Below are positions 15,360-20,770 of a DNA stretch of 24,316 bases, piece by piece (positions within the stretch are counted from its first letter, which is position 1; every line of letters begins with the position of its first letter). The position numbers and the translations under genes are program-made. Under the pieces are notes generated by a model. That model saw only the letters and a program-made list of their open reading frames with translations. It was not told the origin of the DNA and ran no database searches. This stretch comes from an uncultured Oscillospiraceae bacterium (GTDB lineage: Bacteria; Bacillota; Clostridia; Oscillospirales; Oscillospiraceae), in the NCBI GenBank assembly GCA_934615645.1, contig CAKTTR010000028.1, positions 1 through 24,316 on the forward strand. Reading direction: 5' to 3'.

Positions 15360-15400
15360 TAAGTTCGAGTAACAAAATCAGAGATTTTGACTCTCACTTA
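15360..15400. repeat. Hairpin unit 1
   Basis: TAAGT/ACTTA outer stem, symmetric TC/TC internal loop, GAGT/ACTC stem, AA bulge, CAAAATC/GATTTTG inner stem, loop AGA. Confidence 0.85.
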
Positions 15401-15490
15401 CCGCTTCGCTGGGCTCACGTTTGAAGGGGCTTGCACCCTGCTGCGCGCATAATTTCCACGCCAAAGGCGTGAAAATTCCACAGCGCTGCA

Positions 15491-15547
15491 TGGGTTCGAC
15501 TTGACCAATTGTGCTGCGCGAAGCTTGCACAATTGGAGTCTCACCCA
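15491..15547. repeat. Hairpin unit 2
   Basis: TGGGT/ACCCA outer stem, the same TC/TC internal loop, GACT/AGTC stem, TGA bulge, 10-bp inner stem CCAATTGTGC/GCACAATTGG with a 12-nt loop. The 27 bp at 15483-15509 are identical to 15582-15608 in unit 3. Confidence 0.85.
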
Positions 15548-15589
15548 ACTTGCGGGGCGAGAAGTATTTTCTCCGACGTATGCGCTGCA

Positions 15590-15637
15590 TGGGTTCGACT
15601 TGACCAATCGCGCTGCGCGCTCTTGGAGTCTCACCCA
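15590..15637. repeat. Hairpin unit 3
   Basis: TGGGT/ACCCA, TC/TC internal loop, GACT/AGTC, TGA bulge, then CCAA/TTGG with a GCGC-rich tip. It lies 99 bp after unit 2 and is enclosed by the 10-bp stem 15566-15575 / 15646-15655. Confidence 0.8.
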
Positions 15638-15693
15638 CTTGCCGCCGGAGAAAATGATCCTGACTTTATTTGCGCCGTGCGCGGCGCAAACTC

Positions 15694-15719
15694 TGCGAGG
15701 CTTTTTTGACAGTCTGAAG
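15694..15719. repeat. 26-bp inverted repeat, copy A
   Basis: These 26 bases, starting TGCGAGGC and ending GTCTGAAG, are exactly the reverse complement of 24291-24316, the last bases of the window. Each copy is followed on its outer side by a hairpin with a GCAGC/ACAGC core. Confidence 0.9.
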
Positions 15720-15746
15720 TCGGGGCCACAGCATTTTCGCTGTCGC

Positions 15747-15777
15747 GGAAAAATTTTACCGCATACAGAATTTTTCC
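15747..15777. repeat. 9-bp AT-rich palindrome before the DUF2325 promoter
   Basis: GGAAAAATT (15747-15755) pairs with AATTTTTCC (15769-15777), ending 10 bp before the -35 element. It may end transcripts crossing the repeat block or bind a protein. Confidence 0.6.
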
Positions 15778-15787
15778 AAAAAAAGGA

Positions 15788-15816
15788 TTGACTTTTTCCT
15801 ATGGTTTGGGTAGAAT
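15788..15816 (+). promoter_or_regulatory. Strong sigma-A promoter of the DUF2325 gene
   Basis: TTGACT (15788-15793), 17-bp spacer, TAGAAT (15811-15816). The predicted start near 15823 leaves a leader of about 135 nt. Confidence 0.85.
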
Positions 15817-15824
15817 AGGAACAA

Positions 15825-15937
15825 CAGTTACCATACGCTAACTGAATTTAACAATTCCCGCTGCGCAAGGAAAAGGCAGCGGCCTCCGGCGCGCGAGAGC
15901 GCGCAAATACTTACACCGATGGTTAGCGAAAACTAAC
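15825..15937 (+). promoter_or_regulatory. Twin GTTA-N8-TAAC palindromes and structured leader of the DUF2325 gene
   Basis: Palindrome 1, CAGTTA-N8-TAACTG (15825-15844), covers the predicted transcription start. Palindrome 2, GTTAG-N6-CTAAC (15922-15937), lies just before the ribosome site. Both have the same GTTA-N8-TAAC layout and their starts are 95 bp apart. As RNA, CGCTAAC (15836-15842) can instead pair with GTTAGCG (15922-15928). That would close a junction holding two hairpins: CCGCTGC/GCAGCGG (15858-15864 / 15876-15882) and GCGCGC-GAGA-GCGCGC (15889-15904). The local and long-range pairings exclude each other. Whether this is an operator pair, a riboswitch-like leader or both is not decidable from sequence. 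Confidence 0.6.
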
Positions 15938-15956
15938 TAAAGAAAGGAGATTTCGC

Positions 15957-16241
15957 ATGAGCGTTGTTATTTTAGGCGGAAACGAATGTATGGAGCGGCA
16001 GTATAAGGACCTGTGCCGGGATTATAAGTGCCGGGTCAAGGTCTTTATCAAGCCGGTGGGCAATTTGAAGAACAAGATGGGCCAGCCGGACCTGATGATC
16101 TTCTTCACCAGCACGATGTCCCACAAAATGCTGCGCAGCGCGCTGCGGGAGACGAAGGGCCTGCCGACAGTCATCGCCCGGTCCCACTCCAGCTCGATGG
16201 CGGCGCTGCGCAATATCCTCGATACCCACGCAGCCAGCTAA
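15957..16241 (+). CDS. DUF2325 domain protein
   Basis: A 94-residue protein that is a single DUF2325 domain. It starts MSVVILGGNECMERQYKDLC, a Rossmann-like strand and GG turn, followed by VFIKPVGNLKNKMGQPDLMIFFTSTMSHKM and ending TVIARSHSSSMAALRNIL. The pattern suggests a small receiver-like or nucleotide-binding alpha/beta fold. No biochemical function is established for the family that I can name. ATG 15957 has AAAGGAGA at 15944-15951. It has its own strong promoter and an elaborate leader, which implies tight control. Its stop codon overlaps by 4 bp the stop of the convergent glycosylase gene. Confidence 0.88.
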   Translation: MSVVILGGNECMERQYKDLCRDYKCRVKVFIKPVGNLKNKMGQPDLMIFFTSTMSHKMLRSALRETKGLPTVIARSHSSSMAALRNILDTHAAS

Positions 16242-16723
16242 TCCAGAATGACTTTCCAGGCGCCAATTAGCCGGGGCAGCGTCCAGGCGGCGTTGGCCGG
16301 GCTGGTGGAGGGCAGCTTTTCCGCGGGCAGCTTTGTTCGCGGCAGGAGGTATTTCTGATACAGCTGCCAGGACGCCGTGCCATTGCAATAGATTTTTTGG
16401 ATTTTGGCGGTTTGCAGGATCGGTGTCAGGTCATTGGGCGTGACATTGCGGATGCTGCTGTCACTGGAGCCGGTGATCTCGCAGCTGGCGATGGTATCCC
16501 ACAGCGCGATCCCGTGGTTCAGTAGCAGCGCCCGTTTTTCCGGGATCGACTGGGGAACAGGCGCGCCTGTCAGCGCCGCCAGGACCCGCCAGAAGCGATT
16601 TTGCGGGTGGCCATAGAAAAACGCCGCCTCCCGCGATTTGACCGACGGAAACGACCCTAAGATCAGGACCCGGCTTCTCGCGTCGTAGACCGGCGCAATG
16701 GTATGATGCAGAAATTCCGCCAT
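16238..16723 (-). CDS. DNA-deoxyinosine glycosylase (uracil-DNA glycosylase superfamily)
   Basis: A 161-residue base-excision repair enzyme of the hypoxanthine/deoxyinosine branch of the UDG superfamily. It removes deaminated adenine from DNA. Signature parts are LILGSFPSVKSREAAFFYG (20-38), GHPQNRFW (38-45), which is diagnostic of the family, GIALWDTIASCEITGSSDSSI (71-91) and the C-terminal LPSTSPAN loop (137-144). ATG 16723 has GGAGGG with 7-nt spacing; the TTG seven codons earlier lies before that site and is not supported. Promoter TTGACC-17-TATGAT lies just upstream. It is convergent with the DUF2325 gene, with overlapping stops. Confidence 0.92.
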   Translation of the reverse strand: MAEFLHHTIAPVYDARSRVLILGSFPSVKSREAAFFYGHPQNRFWRVLAALTGAPVPQSIPEKRALLLNHGIALWDTIASCEITGSSDSSIRNVTPNDLTPILQTAKIQKIYCNGTASWQLYQKYLLPRTKLPAEKLPSTSPANAAWTLPRLIGAWKVILD

Positions 16724-16755
16724 GCTGCAGCCCTCCGATTTCAATCTCGCCCCCT

Positions 16756-16795
16756 ATCATAGCACACAAAGCCGCCTTGGTCAAAGGCGGCTTTG
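16756..16795 (-). promoter_or_regulatory. Promoter embedded in a hairpin behind the flippase gene
   Basis: Minus strand TTGACC (16779-16784), 17-bp spacer, TATGAT (16756-16761) with TGC extended -10. The -35 lies exactly in the 9-nt loop of a 10-bp hairpin (16767-16776 / 16786-16795) sited where the terminator of the SpoVB-like gene would be. The hairpin has no good T-run in either direction. Confidence 0.65.
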
Positions 16796-16811
16796 CTAGT
16801 ATTATTATTTA

Positions 16812-18323
16812 TTAGGCGCGGCTTTGCCGCTGTAGGAGTTGGCGTATCCAGCGTAGGTCGCCGGGGCGCAGTGCGCGGCTTAGCCAGAGCAGGAAGACGA
16901 GCAGCGTCAGGTATCCGCCGCCGCCCAGCAGCACCGCGGGCAGGCAGCCCAGATGGCGCAGTGCAGTCCGGCAGGCCAGGGCGCACAGCGCGGCGCAGCC
17001 CAGCATTTTCCCGGTAAAGACCCAGTCCGGCGTTTGCCCGGTGTACCGGAGCAGCCGACCGATGCTGAGGCAGAAATTCACGCCGTGGGAGACGGCAAAA
17101 GCCCAGTAATAGCCGTCGATACCCCAGTGGGGCAGCAGCAGGAGCAGCAGAAGGATATCCAGCCCCGCAGTAATGCAGTTGTAGCGGACGGAGGCGACCT
17201 GCTGGCCCAAGCCCTTGAGCATGGCGTCCACGATCGCATCCAGATACAGCAGCACCAGCAGCGGCGCGAACAGCTGCAGATAGCGCCCCGTCTGGGTGCC
17301 GGGATAAAGCAGCTCCGCCAGGGGCTTGGCCAGGCAAAAGGCAGCCCCGGCGATCGTACAGGCGTATCCGGCCCCCAGATGCAGGCAGCGGCCTGTCAGA
17401 TAATGGACCCGCCGCTCGCTCCCGGCGGCTGTACACCGGGCTAACTCCGGGACGAGAAGGTCGGAGAAGGCGTAGAGCAGCGTCGCCGGGAACATCATCA
17501 CAGGGAAGACCATCCCGTGGATCGTGCCATAGGCCGCCAGCGCGTTTCCGTGGGCCAGGCCGTAGGCGGCCAGGCCCCGGGGGATGAGCAGGTGCTCCGC
17601 CGTGCTTAGACTCGAGCGCAGCAGGTCGCTCAGTCCCAGCGGCACGCAGAGCCGCAGCAGCTTACGCCAGAGGCCGGGCGTCTTTTCCAGCCGGACAGCC
17701 TGCTGGCAGCGCCGGTAGAGCAGGCCCAAGATCAGGCACAGGGCCACATCGCCCAGCCCGTTGACCGTCAGCAGAATGCTGCAGCATTGGACGCTGTCGC
17801 TGGCGCGGGACAGCAAGAAAATATTGCCCCCAAAGAGAAGCGCTTGGAGCAGCAGCTCGACAGCCGTCAGCTGCTTGATCTTGACGCAGGCGGTAAACCA
17901 GCCGCCCAGCACGGCGCTGAGGCAGCCCGCTGGCAAAAAGACGGCCAGAATACGAAGCGGCCCGGTGGCCTCTTCCGCCTGGAGCCAATGGACGCTGATC
18001 CAGGGTGCGGCGGCAAAAAGCGCGGACCCGGCCAGGCAGCTGAGGGCGGCGCCATAGCACAGGCAGCAGGCGGTGACGGTCCGGGTGGAGGCGTGGCGGC
18101 CCCGGGCGTCGGCGATCAAATACATCGCGCCGACCCGGACACCAGCGGTGCCCAGCGCCGCGGCGAGGATCCCGACGGTGCCGATCAGCTGCACCAGGCC
18201 GATGCCTGCCGCGCCAATATGCCCGGACAACCAGATCTGAAACAGCATCCCAACGGTCCGCATCCAGATACTGGCGGCGCTTAAAAACAGTGTGTGACGC
18301 ACCATGGCGTTGCGAATCGGCAA
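16812..18323 (-). CDS. SpoVB/MurJ-type polysaccharide flippase (MOP/MATE superfamily)
   Basis: A polytopic membrane protein of about 503 residues with roughly 14 hydrophobic segments. It resembles SpoVB and related lipid-linked precursor flippases used for spore cortex or cell-surface polymers. Recognisable parts are the N-terminal MVRHTLFLSAASIWMRTVGM and the central VPLGLSDLLRSSLSTAEHLLIPRGL, followed by MVFPVMMFPATLLYAFSDLLVPEL, the family's central motif pair. The ATG at 18305 has no ribosome site. TTG 18323 has AGGGGGTG five nt upstream and is preferred, but that site lies in a hairpin. Whether it is the true SpoVB or a paralogue cannot be told. It is downstream of rsmE on the same strand. 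Confidence 0.88.
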   Translation of the reverse strand: MPIRNAMVRHTLFLSAASIWMRTVGMLFQIWLSGHIGAAGIGLVQLIGTVGILAAALGTAGVRVGAMYLIADARGRHASTRTVTACCLCYGAALSCLAGSALFAAAPWISVHWLQAEEATGPLRILAVFLPAGCLSAVLGGWFTACVKIKQLTAVELLLQALLFGGNIFLLSRASDSVQCCSILLTVNGLGDVALCLILGLLYRRCQQAVRLEKTPGLWRKLLRLCVPLGLSDLLRSSLSTAEHLLIPRGLAAYGLAHGNALAAYGTIHGMVFPVMMFPATLLYAFSDLLVPELARCTAAGSERRVHYLTGRCLHLGAGYACTIAGAAFCLAKPLAELLYPGTQTGRYLQLFAPLLVLLYLDAIVDAMLKGLGQQVASVRYNCITAGLDILLLLLLLPHWGIDGYYWAFAVSHGVNFCLSIGRLLRYTGQTPDWVFTGKMLGCAALCALACRTALRHLGCLPAVLLGGGGYLTLLVFLLWLSRALRPGDLRWIRQLLQRQSRA

Positions 18324-18328
18324 ACGAA

Positions 18329-18360
18329 CACCCCCTGTCCCAGTGTATGGGCAGGGGGTG
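18329..18360 (-). promoter_or_regulatory. Stable hairpin covering the flippase ribosome binding site
   Basis: CACCCCCTG (18329-18337) pairs with CAGGGGGTG (18352-18360) and CCCA (18339-18342) with TGGG (18348-18351), leaving a 5-nt loop. In the minus-strand mRNA the 3' arm contains AGGGGGTG, the only ribosome-site-like sequence before TTG 18323. It also lies just after the rsmE stop, so it could double as an attenuator, though there is no T-run. Confidence 0.6.
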
Positions 18361-18390
18361 CGGATTAGCACAGGGGGATCTCAGCGCGGG

Positions 18391-19122
18391 TCAAAATTCG
18401 CCTGTGGCATAGAGCAGGGCGGACAGGGCGCACAGCGGCGCTGTCTCGCAGCGCAGGATCCGGGGGCCCAGGGTGCAAATCTGCAGCCCGGCTTGCTGGG
18501 CGGCCTGGATCTCCTCCGGGGTAAAGCCGCCCTCCGGGCCGGTCATCAGCGCGGCGGAGGAAAATGCGGCGTCCCCGATGGCCTCCCGGAAGGTGCGGCG
18601 CTGTTCGTTTTCGTAAAACAGCACCGGCAGCTCTGCCTGGGCCGCCTGGGCCAGCGCGGCGTCAAAGCTGGCGGCAGCCGTGACGGCCGGGATGCGGCCC
18701 CGGCCGGATTGGGCCGCAGCGGAAGCGGCGATCTTATTCCAGCGCGCCAGCTTTTTGGCCAGCGCGCCAGCGTCCGGCGTCGAAACGCAGCGCTTGGAGG
18801 GAAAGGCGATGATCTCCGCTGCGCCAAGCTCTGTGGCCTTCTGGACCACGTGCTCCAGCTTATCCGCCTTGGCGAAGGCCAGAAAGATCCGGACAGCGCA
18901 TTTGGCCTCCGCCGCAGTCGGCGCGCTGTGCCGGACGACGAGGCTGACCTGACCCTGGCTGAAATCAGAGATGGTGCAGGTGTGATCCGTCCCGTTGCCG
19001 TCGCAGACGGTGACAGTGTCGCCGGGTTTAAGCCGCAGGACCTTGGCATGGGCGGCATTTTCCCCGGTGAGGGTCAAAAAAGCGGGCTGCAGCTCGGAAA
19101 CGGGCATGAAAAATTTAGGCAT
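18391..19122 (-). CDS. rsmE: 16S rRNA (uracil(1498)-N3)-methyltransferase RsmE
   Basis: Methylates U1498 of 16S rRNA with S-adenosylmethionine. The 243-residue protein has the N-terminal PUA-like part (MPKFFMPVSELQP, HAKVLRLKPGDTVTVCDGNG) and the SPOUT methyltransferase domain. KADKLEHVVQKATELGAAEII (about 88-108) is the conserved central segment, and LMTGPEGGFTPEEI and ILRCETAPLCALSALLY form the knot and SAM site. ATG 19122 has AGGAGC with 8-nt spacing; the longer frame has no support. It lies 16 bp downstream of the YczE-like gene and upstream of the flippase, so one minus-strand operon is likely. Confidence 0.95.
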   Translation of the reverse strand: MPKFFMPVSELQPAFLTLTGENAAHAKVLRLKPGDTVTVCDGNGTDHTCTISDFSQGQVSLVVRHSAPTAAEAKCAVRIFLAFAKADKLEHVVQKATELGAAEIIAFPSKRCVSTPDAGALAKKLARWNKIAASAAAQSGRGRIPAVTAAASFDAALAQAAQAELPVLFYENEQRRTFREAIGDAAFSSAALMTGPEGGFTPEEIQAAQQAGLQICTLGPRILRCETAPLCALSALLYATGEF

Positions 19123-19138
19123 AGCAGTTTGCTCCTGT

Positions 19139-19813
19139 TTAGGCTGAAATTTGCGGGGCACTGCCGCTAAGACGGCACTCCAGCGGCGGCTGCAGCAGGC
19201 GGACAAAGCGTTTTACCACGAGGCCTGTCAGCAGAGCGGTGAGAATGGTCCCCTCCCGGGTGCCGATGATCTTCCCCTGGAAAAACAGCAGCGACAACAG
19301 CAGCGACAGTACCACGCAGCAGACGTCAAAGCCGATCTTGAGATCGCCGAAATTCTTCCCGGTGACGTCGGAGATGGCTTTGACAAAGGCTTCGCCGGAA
19401 TTCAAAATCACATTGGCGATGACGGACAAGCTGATGCCAAAGCCGAGGAGAACGGTGCCGCACAGCACGAGCAGCAGGCGCACTGGATAGTTGGGCACGG
19501 GGATGGCGGCCATACAGGCCATGCCGAGGTCCGTGAACCACCCGAAGAGCAGCGAGAGCGGCACCTGCAGCAGCTGCACCGGCTGAAATTTTCTGCGCAG
19601 GATCAGGATCTGCCCAAAGATCAAAACGCAATTCCAGAGGATCAGCCAGACGCCCAGGGACAGGGCGGTGAATTTGCAGCTCATGACATTGGCCGTCGAG
19701 GAGATCGGCGAGACGCCAAGCTCCGCATGTTTTGTCACAGCGACGCCAAAGGCGGCAAAGAGCAGACTGACGATGAATAAAAGATAGCGTTTTACGACTT
19801 CCGTGGGTTTCAT
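19139..19813 (-). CDS. YczE/DUF6198-family integral membrane protein
   Basis: A 224-residue membrane protein with about five hydrophobic segments. The family pattern is seen in KRYLLFIVSLLFAAFGVAV, then KHAELGVSPISS and LSLGVWLILWNCVLIFGQILILRRKF, followed by FGWFTDLGM and the late DLKIGFDVCCVVLSL and GTREGTILTALLTGLVVKRF. It resembles the YitT/YczE group of proteins of unknown function. ATG 19813 has AGGAG 5 nt upstream. It is first in the minus-strand series before rsmE. A TATAAT on the minus strand at 19873-19878, with only a weak -35, is the likely promoter. Confidence 0.85.
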   Translation of the reverse strand: MKPTEVVKRYLLFIVSLLFAAFGVAVTKHAELGVSPISSTANVMSCKFTALSLGVWLILWNCVLIFGQILILRRKFQPVQLLQVPLSLLFGWFTDLGMACMAAIPVPNYPVRLLLVLCGTVLLGFGISLSVIANVILNSGEAFVKAISDVTGKNFGDLKIGFDVCCVVLSLLLSLLFFQGKIIGTREGTILTALLTGLVVKRFVRLLQPPLECRLSGSAPQISA

Positions 19814-19872
19814 GTGGCTCCTGACTTTCTCTATTGGGGATCAAATCCGCGTTGTATCGCGGCTTTATAGTT

Positions 19873-19878
19873 ATTATA
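19873..19878 (-). promoter_or_regulatory. Probable -10 of the YczE-rsmE-flippase operon
   Basis: Minus strand TATAAT about 60 bp before the start codon at 19813. No convincing -35 is seen at 16-18 bp. Confidence 0.45.
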
Positions 19879-19963
19879 ACACATCTGGCGGAAAAAGCAT
19901 AGCATTTGGTGCGAAAAGCTGGGGCATCCGGGAGCGTCCGCGGCGTTGCTTTGCCTTGGGGCG

Positions 19964-19992
19964 TTGCATTCGTCCCGGCGTTGTGGTACACT
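19964..19992 (+). promoter_or_regulatory. Sigma-A promoter of the ABC exporter operon
   Basis: TTGCAT (19964-19969), 17-bp spacer, TACACT (19987-19992) preceded by TGG, an extended -10. It is about 60 bp before the ATPase start. Confidence 0.7.
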
Positions 19993-20054
19993 GGACCAAG
20001 ACTACTTTGCTGCTGGCTTGTTCGCATGTGGCAAAAACCAAAGGAGGCGCAGCC

Positions 20055-20756
20055 ATGGGTTATATTGAAATGCAGCACAGCTATAAGCGCTACCATATGG
20101 GCGATAGTGTGATCGAAGCCAATCGGGACGTGAATTTCTCTATTGAGAAAGGGGAGCTGGCCATTATCCTCGGCAGCTCCGGCGCAGGGAAATCCACGGT
20201 GCTGAATATCCTCGGCGGCATGGATACCAACGACGAGGGCAAGGTCCTGATCGACGGCCGGGATATCGCAGGCTATTCAGAAACAGAACGGATCACCTAC
20301 CGCAGAAACGATGTGGGCTTCGTCTTTCAGTTTTATAACCTGATCCAAAATCTGACGGCCAGGGAGAACGTCGAGCTGGCCTCGGAGATCGTGAAGGACG
20401 CGCTGGACCCGGCCCAGGTGCTGGCGGACGTCGGGCTGGAGCAGCGGATGAACAACTTCCCGGCGCAGCTATCCGGCGGGGAGCAGCAGCGGGTCGCCAT
20501 CGCCCGGGCGGTCGCCAAGAATCCGAAGATCCTGCTCTGCGACGAGCCGACCGGCGCGCTGGATTACAGGACGGGCAAGCAGGTGCTGCAGATCCTGCAG
20601 GATATGAGCCGCGTCAAGGGTGCGACGGTCGTGATCGTCACACACAATGCGGCCATTGCGCCCATTGCGGACCGGGTGATCCATATGCACGACGGCACGG
20701 TCAAGCAGGTCGTCTGCAACGCGCACCCGCAGTGTATTGCGGACATCGAGTGGTAA
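20055..20756 (+). CDS. ABC transporter ATP-binding protein (MacB/LolD-like)
   Basis: The 233-residue ATPase of a type VII-like (MacB/FtsE) ABC system, partner of the downstream FtsX-type permease. It has Walker A GSSGAGKST (40-48), Q-loop FVFQFYNLIQNLT with Q92, signature LSGGEQQRVAIARA (139-152), Walker B ILLCDEPTGALD (159-170) and the switch histidine in VIVTHN. DEPTGALD and FQFYNLI are characteristic of the MacB/LolD subgroup. ATG 20055 has AAGGAGG (20041-20047) with 7-nt spacing. The permease starts 14 bp after its stop. Confidence 0.95.
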   Translation: MGYIEMQHSYKRYHMGDSVIEANRDVNFSIEKGELAIILGSSGAGKSTVLNILGGMDTNDEGKVLIDGRDIAGYSETERITYRRNDVGFVFQFYNLIQNLTARENVELASEIVKDALDPAQVLADVGLEQRMNNFPAQLSGGEQQRVAIARAVAKNPKILLCDEPTGALDYRTGKQVLQILQDMSRVKGATVVIVTHNAAIAPIADRVIHMHDGTVKQVVCNAHPQCIADIEW

Positions 20757-20770
20757 AAGGCGGTGGGGCC

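Larger units (their letters stand above)
15340..15748. repeat. Intergenic block of nested, covarying hairpins (no credible gene)
   Basis: About 400 bp between rex and the DUF2325 gene made almost wholly of inverted repeats. Three units share one plan: 15360-15400, 15491-15547 and 15590-15637. Units 1 and 3 also sit inside 10-bp outer stems (15340-15349 / 15415-15424 and 15566-15575 / 15646-15655). Further hairpins lie at 15451-15477 (CACGCC/GGCGTG) and 15669-15690 (TTTGCGCCG/CGGCGCAAA). The short open frames here simply read through the repeats and are not supported as genes. The right edge, 15694-15719, recurs inverted at the window end, so this is one copy of a dispersed element. Confidence 0.8.

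Noticed and set aside
15360..15637. CRISPR-like or integron attC-like array
   Set aside because: Only three units with 131- and 99-bp spacing, no constant spacer length, each unit itself a hairpin, no GTTRRRY/RYYYAAC core pair, and no cas or integrase genes.
15378..15638. Minus-strand open frame of 86 codons in the hairpin block, with a repeated GQVEPMQR peptide
   Set aside because: The peptide repeat is only the translation of the 27-bp DNA repeat. There is no ribosome site, the frame ignores the hairpin symmetry, and other frames there are equally open. Such frames are probably artefacts.
15485..15640. tRNA-like fragments suggested by GGGTTCGACT...CACCCA
   Set aside because: The TTCGA resembles a T-arm, but no acceptor, D or anticodon arms can be drawn; the pairing is fully explained by the simple hairpin units.
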